Of a stretch of 64,000 bases of DNA, positions 37,701 to 51,514 are shown one piece after another. The notes beneath the pieces are model-generated. The model ran no database searches. It was not told where the DNA came from and worked only from the letters and a program-made list of their open reading frames with translations. This DNA comes from Rotaria socialis. Taxonomy: Eukaryota > Rotifera > Eurotatoria > Philodinida > Philodinidae. The translations under genes and the position numbers were made by a program. Each line of letters starts with the position of its first letter. Within the stretch, counting starts at the first letter, position 1. The stretch covers positions 48,286 to 112,285 of the forward strand of contig CAJNYU010001557.1 of NCBI GenBank assembly GCA_905331475.1, given 5' to 3'.

Positions 37701-38549
37701 CGCGCAAGAATATGCACCGACTGCACCAAGTCTATATGTGACTTTTCTAGCAATTAGAAACGATACAAGATTAATTATTAAAATGCAAAATAATGGACAA
37801 GTTAGTTAATCGTTTTGATTATCATTCTATTTTTATTTATTTGACTTTTTAAAAGATAACAATTCAAACCGATGATATGGAATTAGCAGGAAATGTAATT
37901 CAATCAATGTGTAAATTTTTAAATATTGACGACTTACAAACAACAGGAGATTTTCCACACGAACTTGAAATACTTCAAAAATTGTTTTCTGAGGTAATAA
38001 ACTTTTAGGTTTTTTTTAATCAAAAAAATAGACTGATAAACTAATATGGTCTATTTAGATTGAAGAATATCAAATCGCACGACAAAGAATTTCGTCTGAT
38101 ATGGCTGAACATTCAAATATTATTCGAAGTTTTTTAATACGTGCAGAAGATGCACGTCTACTTGGTGACATGTAAATATCAATATAAACGTTTTTTATTG
38201 AATACCTACAATAATAACATCATTCAATTCTTTTATTTAGATCTTGTATGAAACGAAATTATATAGATTTATTAAATTTAAATCGTGATCTAATTCATGG
38301 TTATAAAATTCGATGTACAAATCATGAAGAATTAATGAAAAAACTAAGATATCTTAATCAAATGGTGCAAAAAGCTGGCAATTTACGATGTAAATAAGTT
38401 AAAATTTGAATGAATCATTTTCTCTAGTATATTATTTTTATCATTTAGTTGGAAAATATAAGACAATTGCTATTAATCAATGTCGTGCAGCAATCAAAGC
38501 AAATAATGCTCAATTATTAATAAAAACGATCAAAACAGGCAGTGTTTAA
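31752..38549 (+). CDS. BBS2: BBS2, BBSome subunit
   Basis: Seventeen exons join in phase: 31752-31868, 31929-32135, 32197-32385, 33123-33392, 33468-33545, 33594-33752, 33811-33918, 33984-34040, 34088-34121, 34176-34239, 37326-37433, 37483-37612, 37669-37800, 37856-37993, 38059-38171, 38241-38389 and 38449-38549. They encode 717 aa (human 721), stop TAA. The N-terminus [10 protein letters not shown] and blocks [52 protein letters not shown] and [10 protein letters not shown] are hallmark BBS2 beta-propeller sequences; a coiled-coil helix, GAE-like sandwich and helical platform follow. Role: with BBS7 and BBS9 forms the core of the BBSome, which carries membrane proteins through cilia. Intact. 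Intron 10 (34240-37325) is 3.1 kb and holds a large foldback element. Next gene downstream is DCDC1. Confidence 0.97.
32386..33122 (+). other. BBS2 intron 3
   Basis: This 737-bp intron is ten times longer than most introns of the gene. It is AT-rich, with no gene or clear repeat recognised; a 72-codon open frame (32789-33007) has no family signal. Confidence 0.6.
35830..35885. repeat. Long near-perfect hairpin
   Basis: A 25-base stem (GTGACAGAGAAATTTATTAA... against ...TTAATTTCTCTATCAC) with a 6-base loop, inside the BBS2 intronic foldback. The arms differ at only a few positions. Confidence 0.6.
36518..36666. mobile_element. Small foldback unit inside the BBS2 intronic element
   Basis: The ends ATATGTTGAAGGGGAAAT and ATTTCCCCTACAACATAT are inverted copies. 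The interior repeats AATTC/CCTAGAGCA words (GCCCTAGAGCAACTTAAA, TCTCCTAGAGCATATTAAA). It is about 150 bp, non-coding and MITE-like. Confidence 0.5.
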
Positions 38550-39256
38550 TTTATGAATCACGAGTGAATTTCTTTCTTTCAAAACTCATTTATTTCAGTA
38601 TGATAGAGTGCGTTTGTTTTATGTTGTCCTTTTAATCTAATATAAATAATAAAAGAAATTGCTCTATTTTTTTCATATATGAACTGACTATTTTTCATGG
38701 CCCATATCGAATGTTTGTTTTCAACTGCAGTGTCTGATTTATTTAGTTCAAATGATATCACGAGTAGTTATCTGTATGAACATAATTAACAAAACTATTG
38801 AATCAAAATTAGAGTAAATAAATAGAGTTTTATTTTGTAAGAAAAACTATTGAAGAAGTATATTCAGATAAAATATTCTTTTTCATATTGAAAAAAACAT
38901 TTTCTGTGTTAAACTGTGTTACGCTCATAAAACCGTTGATTATCGACGGAAGAAATAGTCAATGAGTAAGTGAACGATGATATATTCACACACTCTATGA
39001 ATCTTGTTGATTGAGCATAAATTATTTATTTTCCATTCGAATTGATTTCTCTTAGTAAAATTAACTTGATAGTAGTGCAAAGATGTCTACTCTACTAAGC
39101 CAAGAGTGCCAGTAGAGGTCGCCGCTATGCAATGAATGGTTGCATAATGTGGGTCGCTAGGTGAATAAATGTAGAGGTTAATGCCATAACTAAAACCTTA
39201 ACTATGGCTATCGATCATTCAACGGAAATTAAAAACATTAAAAAAAAATTGTCAAT
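38550..39256. other. BBS2-DCDC1 intergenic region
   Basis: 707 bp between two co-directional genes. It holds the BBS2 3' end and the presumed DCDC1 promoter; no repeat or RNA gene was seen. Confidence 0.45.
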
Positions 39257-42200
39257 ATGACAACGTCGGTTTCTGTTAGGCCTCCTATAAATCCGATGCA
39301 TCATTCTCTTTCAATTGATGACCAAGATCAATATTATGGTCCGATGAATGATGATCAACTTTGTAGGGAGTATATGGATGAAATAACGCCTGGTCATCAA
39401 TTGCAGCCGAAGTATGTATATTCTATTATTATATTCGTTTTTTCTTTTGTTTTTGTTTAGAGAACACTTCTATTCAATGATAATTTTATCATTCTAGAGA
39501 TGGAATTTATCGAATACAAGCAGATCAACAAGCAATACCACCACGTTCATCGTCAGCTGCAGCAAAGCCTGGCATATCACCTTATCTTCAAAAATTACCA
39601 CATTCGAATTTCCTTCAAGTAGCACCCCCGAGATCACCGGCATCAGCAACTCATCGACGACAACGTCGTCGTCGTCGTCGTCGTTCAACGTCTATTGGTA
39701 GAACACGAGAAGAACAAATCGATTCAGCTTATCAACGATCGAATGTTGATCATCTTGATCTAAGTTCATTTTTTGGTACTAGTAATACTTCATTCAATCG
39801 TCCAACAAGTGCTCCAACACGAACGTATGTTTTTCATTAGAATTTTATATTCATAAAAACAAATTGAGCTTCCGTCGATTTGTTATAGTATGACTCCATC
39901 AGCAAAGAAAAGACGTACAGGAACAGTAATTCATAAAACATCTTCAAAAGGTCAAACCTGTATTGCAACAGTATATCGCAATGGAGATCATGATAAGTGT
40001 TGTTACTGTAAAGCAAATTCTTTAAATGCAGTAAGTTCAATTTTAAATAGAAATCGTTCGGTTTTTGAGATTGAACATGAAATAGATTCTACAATATGCA
40101 ACGGAAAAACTTCATATGTCTTCAGCTGCTCGTCGTTTATTTGATGCTAATGGACAGGAAGTCTATCGCGTGGAAGATATACAATCAAATCAAGAATATT
40201 ATGCTTCAACTGGAGAAAATTTTAAAGATCCATATAAAGCTATTCGAAGTAATCAAATTGATTAGTAGATTAGTAGAGAATTATTTTTACTATATTTTAG
40301 TACAAAGTGAATATAGTCTGAATTCAACATGGACTGTGAAAGGTTTACATACAGATTCAAATAAACCGGAATCATTTAAAACAAAAGCTGCGATATCAAA
40401 ACGTTTAGAGTAAGTTTAAATTCTGCTATAATATCTGTCAAGTTGATGATAGATACTGGGAGGGTTTTTCTCACGTCAAGTCATTAGAAAAATATTCAAA
40501 AAAAAAACGATACTAATCTTGTGTTGTCAAAGTAACACAATTTGTAAATCATGCAGTGTGGTGCATGCAATTGAGATAGGTCACGAAGGTAGAATTTTTT
40601 GAGAGTGCGTTTATTGCTGCTTGAAGTGTGTGTGTGTGATATATGTTTACTGTCGTTTAATATCATCTCGCATGATTGATATTTTAGTTTTATCAGCAGG
40701 AAAGAGTTAAATTGATCTATGTAGATCTGTAAAATAATATACTCGATCAACATATATTTGTATATGAATTTTGAAGGCCACAGTCTTTTGATATGCCATG
40801 AATATCACATTTTCATAGTGAAAATTCAGATATTCGACACTGCAATTCTATTTCTTTTCTAATGAAATTCGAAACATTTAATAAAGACAGCTCTTGAAAA
40901 ATCAATTCATGCGTTCTTAATTTCAAAAGGATGAACTTCCTCTTAGATTACACTTCGTAGAAGCAATGATGTGTTGCCTATGTGTGAAATTTGATTTCAA
41001 TGAGCTTGAACTTCTCCTGTGTTGTGTTATAACAATTGAGTATACGAGTACAATTCTTTTTCTCTATTCTAAGAATACGCCTGACCATTGATCATAGGTG
41101 TTGACTTCACTTGATTGAAATCTCTTACGTAAAGGATGAGAGATGATTTGAGCATAGAATTGTTTTTAATTATCACCAAGCGAATATCAATCTTCGTTGA
41201 ATTTTAAGTAAATAAAAATTATTAGATATATTATACTCTGAGTACCTTCTGTTCATTATGAAGCTCAATAAGAGTCATCTTCAAAAATCAGTTAGACTAT
41301 ACGTATATAGAGTAAGACATAGTAATAGTTTTCTCATTCAAAGTAACGACTACCAGAGTATGTTACCTTGAACTACTACTACAACTACTCTCCCTTTGAC
41401 TGTAAGTGACGAACAGCATGAGGTTTTACTTACGTATGATTTCTAGTAGAAAGAAAAAAAATGTGACCTGCGGCCCTCAATCTCATCCAAGCATTAGTCA
41501 TATATAATGGATTGCGGTGTATTTTAAACGAATTTTCTGTTTATATAAAGTCATACTATAAAATTGTTCTCATAATTTATTTCAAAACTTAATTTGTAAC
41601 TAATTTAAAAACAAAATTATAGAACTAAAGGTCTCAAACTTTAAGCATAATCCTACATATGACTCCTGCACCATCTTTGATATCAGTACGCACATTTTAG
41701 GAGAATTCGGCAAGTAAAACGACTTATTCATTGATTCTCTATTTTAGTAAACAAATCAAAAAAAGTATTAGTTTAACAATTATTGAAAATGGTTTCGGTC
41801 ATTATGATGCTGTTTACCAAATTTTAATTGATGCTGTTTTGAAAGATAATTTTGAAAAGGTTTCTTTTTTTAAAACTTCATACAATTTTTGCACTAGAAA
41901 ATTATTTATTATTTTATTTTAGTTTCTTGATGATTGTACAAAAAAACTGGAATTAACAGCCCATGCAAGAAAAGTATATAATTATCGTGGCGATGAAATA
42001 AAATCACTTAGAATTTGTAAATATTCTCAGAGATTTATCTTTTTTTTAATTCTTATTTTCAATCAAATAAATAAATTTTAGTTTTGGACACCGATGAATG
42101 TAAAGTGTCAACTACAGATAATGATTATATATATGGACCAGTATGGATTAGTAAAGGTGAACGATTTCGACCAAAGGGTGCTTATACCTATCTTGAAGAA

Positions 42201-45200
42201 AGTTATCAAAAAATGAATACACAATACAAAAAGAAAAAAAGAAAATATAAAGAAGTAATTATTGTTATGAAAGAAAAACAAAAAACAAAACATGAAAGCG
42301 ATCATAATGAAGAAAGTGATGACGATGGTGTTGATGAACAGATTTCATCGAATGAGGGCACTGATAAAGAAAAAAGAAAAATTAACGATAAACTATCGGA
42401 CAAAGATAAAAGTTGTCTATCGATGTCAATTAAAGAACTTCGAATGTCCAAACAAGTAAAATTCAATAAAAATAAATTTTTAAAATCTAATTTTTATTTT
42501 TCTTAGGAATTAGAAATAAAAATCAAAGAAATCAAGTCTATAATGGAAATTTATAAACTACGAATGGATGAAATAGAAGCAGATAAAGACAAGGAAAAGG
42601 TATTTATTTGTTTTTTTTTATCGACTCTTACAAATCTTTTTTCTTTGTATAGGAAATGGGACCTAGATTTCCTATTGATCACATTGCTGAAATTGATTTT
42701 TATGATAAAATTGTTGGACGACATCCTATATGTTTAACAGTAATCAAATTTCATTTCACTTTTGTATCATTTAACCCGTGAATAATACTTTTAGGTTCAT
42801 GAAAATGGTTCATTTGATAGATCTGACCCAAAGATTTATTTAAATCTTCGCAGTTTACCATCGAAAAATATTCCACAAACACCAATTGAATATCTTCTTG
42901 ATTATTTACAAACATCAATCGAGATGTTTGCACGACAACGTCCTAAACGAGTGTTTGATATAAATGGAACTGAAATAAAACTTATCGGGCAATTACAAGC
43001 GAAACAAGATATATTTATATCGTACGGAGAAGACTATCGGCCAGCATATGGTATAGTGAAATATTTGCTGTCTAGTTTTATTAGACTCATTAACAGAATT
43101 ATTGTTTTTGCTTTAGAACCATGTTTAACTATTCAAATGCATAGTGTAGATATTTATCAAAAGAATGATTCAAGAATACTACTCAAGACATTCCGGCCAG
43201 ATAGTCAAATTATTGAGGGCAAAGAAAAACGAACAGCAAGGTAAAACAATAACCGTATTTTTTTCCTTGAGGATAGTTGCGTGTTATTAGAAGTTATTTG
43301 CGATAAGTTGAAAATCAAAATTTAGTTTTAATCTATGAATACTATGATAAAAAGAAAGTGAACAGAAGGCGATTCTTTACTTTCGGGCGTAACTTTGAGT
43401 TAACGAAGGAAATTTTTCTAGTGTATAATTACTTGTAGTAGAGATTATGGCCATGATGCAGATTTCAATGGTTTATGAATGCTTTGGAAAAAGCTTGAGG
43501 ATATAGCTTATTTTCTACATACATAGTACATTTTTGAGGTATTGTTAAATAAGCGAGTTTGATATGCTTCAGAAATTAATGAATAATTGATTTTGAAATT
43601 TATACTTGAAAATTCGTATTGAAAAAGATAACTTCGGACATTGTAGTTAATCATGAACTTATCCGATTATTGACTCTATTCATCTCCGGAAATAACACCA
43701 TCGAATCCACAAATATGTATGAACATGGATATATTTTGTGATAAGAACTATGAAAACATTGAAAATATTAAATAATTAAGTATTATCGTAGCAACTTTTC
43801 TTCCATGGAAACTTTTTCAAGGAGATTACTGTATCGTTTTCGAAATATATCATCGAAATGGCGCATATGTTCAGTAATCGAAGTGTTGTCGGAGTTTTCA
43901 TAGACTGATGAGAATATTTTTTGTTTGCATTCATATCGTCATCTGACTAATCTTTTCTATGTCGACGCAGATTCAATATAGATTTTTTCTTCCTAGGCAA
44001 ACGCCGTGTCTAATCGAACATTTTTGTTATTAGATAAACAAAGGACTGATATCTAATTTATTTTTGTACTAGCTGTCTCGTATTTAATTTATTTCAAGGC
44101 AAGTCGAGATAGGAAATAAATCCTATCTCGACGAAATTCACTCTGCACGATAAGTTGACTTTATTGATTTCGAGACAAAAACAGTGGACTTCATGAAAAT
44201 TCAAGTTTGAAATATTCACTCTTTATCTTGTTTAATTATCAGATTCCTTTTAGAAACCTTGAATCTCGCTAGATTTTCTCGGTTGACGCTAATGTTTTCT
44301 GTCGTAGAGAATATGTTAGTCATTATAGAAAATGTTTATTTCTTATTTTGAAGACAATTAGCAGCTGCTTGGATACCAATTGAAACAATACCAGATGATG
44401 CCATAGCAAAAAGTTATGAGAACGATTTAAATGACGATGAAAGAAACATAATCGATAGCAAAGCAAAACAAGAGCGTATTAGTGAACATGTTACATTTAT
44501 CGCTCAAGATAAAATGTTAATTTATCCAGAATTACAAATTAATAAAATTATTCTACCAGATCCAAAAGCAAAACCAACTACTGGTAAAGCGCCACCAAAA
44601 AGAATTTTTTCTGAAACTGACTTGCAAACATGGTGTTATGATAAAGTAAAACAAAACAAATCATCTTGAAAATATTATAACAAATTCTTTTCATTTTTTT
44701 TAAGGATGGTTATATTTATAATCGACAAGTAACTTCTTTAGTATTAACTGTAGTACGCGAACAGAATGTTCAACTAACATGGAAACCTAGTAAACTATTA
44801 CACAGTCAACGTAAAGCAGAAACTCTAGCTGGTTATGGTGTTCAATTAAGAAGTAAAGCAACTGATCGAACAGCTGATCAAATATGGATATTTACCTTTG
44901 ATGGTTATATTGTTTCACAAGCTGATAGAAACCTTGCGTTGACAAGTGTAGCAGATATAGTGCCAGATGACGAAGGAGGCTTTGCTGCCAAAGGAATGCC
45001 AGTCAATGACGATGATCCATTTGTTGCGTTTGTATCTGTTTGCCCGAAATGTCCACAAAACTCACCTTTCATTCATCAACAACGGTACAAAAAATTTTCA
45101 ATTCAAAGAAAATTTAAAAAAACTTCATATTTTCTTTGTTTAGCTGGGGTATTCGCCAAATATCAGGTTTTACTATTGGCGATTGGAAATATTCGAAAGT

Positions 45201-48200
45201 TGAAAATCCTCTTTGGCATAAAATGGCTTTAACATGGCCAGTAGACGCAACAGGTGAAAATATTCCTGTAAGTTGATTAAATAGGAAAGAAAAAATTTTT
45301 CTGCGTCACTATTAGCGACATCCGTTTTTGATCTACAGTTACTGATAGTCTATTGCTTATGTTGATTACGATTTTCAGTGATACTAATTTTCACACAATT
45401 ATTTCCAGCACCCTTGTTAGATTGTATTTTTGCTTCTAAGTATAGAGAATTCAAATTTCAATATGATATCAGGGACCAGCTTAGATTTTTTTTCCGAATA
45501 TTCTCACAATAGGAAATGTTACTAAAATATTTTACTATAAATACTACTTGTTTTGATTTCTACGCAGCCGAAAATTTCTTATTCAACATATCAATAATGT
45601 TGATTAATGATGTAGAATTTTATCACAATTATCCTATTGCTAGTAGAAGAATGGTGAGATCTTCACGTTACAGTTTAGTATCAGAATAAATACTTATGAA
45701 TTTTTAGTTTATCAACATAAATGATGGTGTATCGAAATTTTCTGTAGATTGTGTTGATTTGCTAGGTAAACTCATAGTTAAAATAATAAGAAATAATAAT
45801 AGAAACAAAAATAAGTGAGGCCTACACTCGCATAAAGATCAATTCAAAAAACACAAATACGTAAGATCCATTGATTCTTTTACCGATGATCATTCTTGAA
45901 AATAAACTACTGTCTATCAGTGATTTCTGTTTCGTCGCTGTTTGTTTTGTTATAATAAAGTTAAGAAATATCTATGAGTTCGACATAGAAAATATAGAGC
46001 TGGCAAGCTCTCTATCATAGTATTTTCTGAAGTGCTAACCTTAGGAAAAAAAAAGTTTTTTTTGGTTGATATTTGTTATTTTCATTTTCAGGAACTACAA
46101 TGGCCTATTGAAGGATGTCTTATTCCAAATGTTCCGCCTATCAAATTTCTCAGATCATCTCAAACACCACCGTCGTGTATGCTTGACTTTTTGATAATTG
46201 ATTATTGTTATTTTGTTTTTGTAGTTGTGCCTATTCGATTACAAGCACTGAAAAATGGAGAACGTGATCTTACTAAAGCTGTATCAGTGGTTGGTCCTGA
46301 TATTTCAAATGTAATTAATATAAATATATAATTTTTAAAATGCTAAACATCAATAACCAATTCGTCTATTCATAGCTTATTCTCGAAACAAAAGCTTCAA
46401 GTAATATGTATCGACGTTTACGTATTCCTGAACCTGAAAAAGAGCAACGTGCTCATCGACAAATTAAACGTATGGCAGATGCTCGACAACGTGAAATAAA
46501 ATTAGTTCGTTTCTATTTTGTCTAATTAGTTTGTTTTCGACATGTAGTTATTTATTGTTTGTCTATTGTTTCAAATAGTTTCTGGAAAACGCTACAACGC
46601 TTTGTAATCTACCATTTGCTGGCCGTCGGTTATTTGATACTCAGGGTACAGAATTATTTGATTTAACATCAATCACACGTGATTCCTATGTCTATGTCAC
46701 ATGTGGCGAACAATGGATCGATCCAGAACTAACAAAAGCGGAACAACAACGTCGATTATTATTAGCCTATTTAAGTAATGATGTTCGTATGATTGCTTTC
46801 TATTGTGCGATGAGAAATCCAACTGGTAAAAACATTTTGTTGCACTTCCATATATTATTTATTGTTTTTTTGTTGTTGATAGAATATGTTGTATCAACAG
46901 AAAGAGGTCTTATTGAAAATTCTCGGTTGATCGTTAATATATGTGCATTGAATTTTAAACAACGCAAACGTGTTGAAAAAGGTGAACTAATTGAACATGT
47001 TATTGACAATGACCAGCCTATCGAAGACGAAGCAACTGAACATGAGCCAAGGTAAGAATTCCAGATAGTTTTCTATTGATTTAATCAGGCTCTAAATCTA
47101 TCGTTTTGAACAAATGTGAAGAATATTTAAGGAAAAAAGGTATTTCCCCACGTTTCACAAGTGATCATTTATCTATTCTGCATCTTTTTTTATCCTTTTC
47201 ATTTTATTCTCTTTTAGCCCTCAGTATGTATTCAAAGAAATTTACACTCTATCACAGTTTTGTTTTCTGTTTGTTTAATGCAAAACAAAATGCATACATG
47301 AAAATAATACTATTGCTTTAACTTTCCATGTCTGTACAATAATTCTTTTGTTTTAGAACGGCACATGAACGAGCACATAAAACGGTGGACAAGAAATCGA
47401 AAGAAAAATTTCGTTGGCCATGGGAAAAGATTGCTAATAAAAGTTTAAATCTAGAAGCCGATGATGACGATGTTGTTATGTTAAAAAATGATGAACAAAA
47501 TCTAAGTGATTCATTTAACCCAACTCCGGATAAGTAAGTTTAAGAAATATATTTCATTTTAACTAGAAAAAAAAACTACTGTTTTAATATTTGAAGTTTC
47601 TCATTTTCTAAATCGAATCGAAAGTTACCGAAAACAGTGGCAGTGTCAATGCAAAGATTTATATGGGAGCCGTCAGCGGGTTATATATCATGTGTCGATG
47701 ATCGAAATTTAGTTTTTGGTGTCAAAGAAATTGAAGGTAAAGTGGTTGAAGTTATATTAAAACGTCGTAATCCAGATGATATCTATCAACGTTGGAATTT
47801 TGTGCCTTTCGATGAAAATGATGCTGACATGGATTTTTCAAAAACATTGTAAATTAAATTTTAAGTTTTATTTTTTTTTCTTCACTACTCGTCTTATCTT
47901 TATTTTAGTTTAATCACGTCTAAAGCTCGGCCAACCATGGTTTTAACTGTATTACTTCCATCGTGTACAGGAAATGAATCCAATGAAAATAATATCTCTT
48001 GTGTTGGTTGTTCAGTAACATTACAACAACGACGATATGAAGAAAATGGTTGTGCGAATCAAAAATGGTCTTACGATGAAAAACTTCATCTATTTTTTTC
48101 ATTCAATTCAACATCCATCGATAAAGGTAGTGACATAATTATAAAGTGCAATGTGAAAAGCAAACCATATGATTTCTATTTTAGAAATAACAGCAGCTAA

Positions 48201-51200
48201 CCGAGCGAATATTTGTTCGTATACAGTTAGTTATGAAGCTTTGTCTCAACCGGTAAGAAAAATCAAATTTTCCAATTAATCTTTCAAGTTTCTTGTTTGC
48301 TATGTTCTAAAGGGATTTACTGCATCGATTTTGAATGTTAATGATCAATCCGAAGATGTACCGGTTTGCCTTGCTTGTGCACAAGCAATGCGTGGAAAAT
48401 ATCGTTTAGTTAAAATTGATCCAGATAAACATTTTGTCTGCGCCGTCGGAAAAAGTAAAGTGTTCTTCTTCTTCTTCGTTTTTTAAATAAAGAATATAAT
48501 TGTGATGCCGTTTAGGACAAGATCTTAAGTTTCCTGGTCCATTTCAATGTTTGAATCATAAAGTTGATTTAACATCAACTGAAGCTGAAATTACGCTTCT
48601 AGAACGAAAAGAACAACTCGAACAGTATATATTTTAGTTCTTTTGCTTTTGAATATTAAGTTTTATGTTTAATTAAAGATTAAGACAAGAAGCAAGCGTT
48701 CGAAACATTGCTAAAGAATTAGCAGCTGCAAAACCAATTCAAATTGTTCATTTGCTTGCTTATCGTAATGGAGATGGACACACAAAACCAGGCCAACTGT
48801 TGATTGGTTCAAGTATTATTGGTGTAAGTATCAGTGAATGAACAACACTCATAACTTACCTAAAAGTAGGAAATCGAATATTATTGATAGGATTCTGCAG
48901 ACATTTGATTCTGATGCAGTCAACGTAATTCTCTTTTGACTTAGTTAGACAACATTGAATTTCTAATTGAAATTCGTTAGAATTCATCTTACTACTGAGA
49001 ATTTTATTATGACATCTGATACTTATATTAAATCCCATATTTTCTTCATTCTTTATTGTTTTCATTCATTTCCAATACCAAACCATCCACACATATTTGG
49101 ATATTTAATAAATGTTTTTTTAAATCATTATCTCAATTATTCAAACTAAACTGAGTCAAGATTCTTTACGTCTAGTTCAGAGTGACTCAAGTCATTTTGA
49201 GAATCTCGTTTTTCGTAAATCTGAACATACTTTACAATATTTTTCCATGTGCGAGAACATGAAATAAATTTATGTTAACTTTAGTTACTTGATCAAGCTG
49301 CTCATCGATTAAATTTAACAAATGGCGCACGAAGATTTTATGTTATTGATGGTGCAGTCATATTAACGGTCGAGGATCTTATTGAATGGGCTAAAAGCTA
49401 TTATAAAAATCGTTATACAAATATTATAAAAACAAAAGATACAAAAGCAAAACGTAAATTACTTTCGCATCTATTCGAATAGAATTTAAAAAGAAAACAA
49501 TTTTTTCATTATTTTTGTAGAACCACTTCTTGACAATGTTGAATTAGCTACACCTTTACCACCAAGTAAATAAAATCTCGATTTATGTTCTCAAATATCT
49601 AATACCAATTTTAAATAGATCCTACTTCTAAACGTCGAGCAAGCGCTGACAATCAATCAGAACGAGCAACACTTGCAGCAAAACTTCGAGATATAAGTCC
49701 ATCAAAACAACGTTTTCAAGCTCTACCAAAGCCTTATGATATCAAACGAGCAATAAAACAAAATTCATTCGCAAAACCAAATGATATCGATATTGATATT
49801 AACTATTTATTGAAGTTTCCAATTGAAGTATGGGTTTCATCTGGCGAACCATTTGTGAATCCAGCTAGTGCGTGAAAAAAATTGATTTAAAAGTTTTGTT
49901 TTCTATAACAATTCTATTATAGATATTGATCAACGACAAAGTCTACGTGTGATCCAACGTGAACAACGTACAACCGTTGTGCATGACTTTGAAAAAGAAA
50001 AACATGCACTACGTATTATGAAAGGTTGCACTAAATTGATTAGTTTTCTAATGTTTTCGATTGAAATATTATTTAGGACGTCGTATATCGAGTCAATCAC
50101 CAGGTCAACTTACTCCACAACCGAATCCAAATGAACCTGTTTTGAAAAAAGGACATTGGACCGAGAAGTCTGATGAAGAACTTGATAAACAAGACGACGT
50201 CGAATTACTACGAGTAAAATTTTATATCTAAAAATAAACATTTTTTCTATTAGCTTTATTTCATGTATAGTCGTCGATAGATCAGCTTCGTTTGTTGCAA
50301 CAACCTGAAGTAACAAAACCTATTTCAATAACAGCAACGGACCGTTTTGGACAACATTCAAAAATTGTATTTTTTATTATTTTCAAAAAAAGAAAAAATA
50401 CATTCATGATTTATCTATTTATTTAGAAACGAGTTATGATCTATTCGAATGGTGAACCAAAAGAAACAGCTGTTCAATGTTTTGGTAGTAATTTAAATGA
50501 ATTAATGGATAATGCTAAACTTAAATGGAATTTAATGCAACCTATTCAAGCATTATTTGATGAAAATGGATGTGTAGTAAGTTGCTTTTATCTTACATAT
50601 GCATGTTTTCAAAGCAGAATTACTATTTGTATAGATTGAACGGTTTGACCAATTGAATCGTGATCAATTAATTTGCGTATCAACAACCAAAACCTTCATC
50701 ACATCATCTGAACGACAACGTGAAGTCGATATAAAGGCAAATTGGGCTCGTACACGTAATAAATATGGCGATCAAGCAACAGATATTCGTGTTAATTCAA
50801 CTCTTGCATCTGCTCCTCAACTCGCTGATCCATTCGGTCCACCGCTCCTAACATTAAATGATCAACATCAACTTCGTCCGACAACCAAACCACCCACAGT
50901 ACCCACACCACTCTATCGAAGACTAGCTATTGAACAGCCAGCACCTGCAATTGCTAGCGAAGTAACACCATCACCTAACATCATGAAAGATTCATTAGTA
51001 CTAAGTGAGGATGGCGACGAAGATGACGATGATGGACCTGATAGTGAGATCGAACGAATTACAAATGTAAAAGTCGAGTATGATGACAGCAGTCGACCGA
51101 CGACGCCAAGATTTGAAACACAAGCGAAGAGTCCGTTTTCACAATTGTTTAGTAGTGAGCCGCCGCCTAGAGAAACAGCTACAAGTGTACCATCGACGTA

Positions 51201-51252
51201 TAAGTCAGATAGTGATGATAAATTCATAGCTATGTTGAAAGGAAAAGAATGA
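39257..51252 (+). CDS. DCDC1: DCDC1-like multi-doublecortin, beta-trefoil protein
   Basis: I joined 35 exons in phase (6225 nt, 2074 aa, stop TGA), from 39257-39411, 39498-39824, 39889-40030, 40086-40248 and 40301-40409 through 41748-43240, 44354-45267, 46092-48823 and 49285-51252. At least five doublecortin-like units are visible: ~180-265 (TCIATVYRNGD, ARRLFDANGQEVYRVEDI), ~555-640 (RVFDINGTEIKLI, ISYGEDY), ~1045-1085 (GRRLFDTQGTELFDL), ~1515-1600 (IVHLLAYRNGDG, RRFYVIDGA), ~1825-1895 (MIYSNGEPKE, ALFDENGCVIERFDQL). Between them are ricin-like beta-trefoil segments (GYISCVDDRNLVFG, DDIYQRWNFV). The tail is acidic and Pro-rich. The combination matches animal DCDC1 (human ~1780 aa). Doublecortin units bind microtubules; DCDC1 acts at the spindle midzone and is linked to cilia. 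Three introns exceed 800 bp (40410-41747, 43241-44353, 45268-46091). It is convergent with the ART-NHL gene, with a 262-bp gap. Confidence 0.93.
40410..41747 (+). other. DCDC1 large intron (1.34 kb)
   Basis: Flanked by exons in matching phase (GA|T). It is AT-rich with a GTGTGTGTG tract near 40626; no coding or clear mobile element was recognised. Confidence 0.55.
43241..44353 (+). other. DCDC1 intron (1.1 kb) with a perfect hairpin
   Basis: The intron carries a perfect 12-bp stem with 6-base loop at 44103-44132 (GTCGAGATAGGA / TCCTATCTCGAC). Nothing else was recognised. Confidence 0.6.
45268..46091 (+). other. DCDC1 intron (0.8 kb)
   Basis: Contains a small inverted repeat TAGAGCT...AGCTCTCTA near 45993-46014. 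No gene seen. Confidence 0.5.
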
Positions 51253-51514
51253 TCCGACTTTAGATTGAGAATCATATTGTACGTTTGTGTGTTTGCTTGT
51301 GTTTGTTGTTTAACAAGAATTCAATAAAATGTAATTGAAAATTTTAAACAGATTTCAAGTTTGCAAAGCGAAGAATTTTCATAGAACAATTGACTTCGGG
51401 ATGAGAAAAAGAAACAAAATCGTTTAACTAAATCGACTGTAATCACATTAAGCAGTACCAGAAATTCGAATGTGGTAACTGTGACCATTCTACTCATCAA
51501 TATTTTTCGAATAA

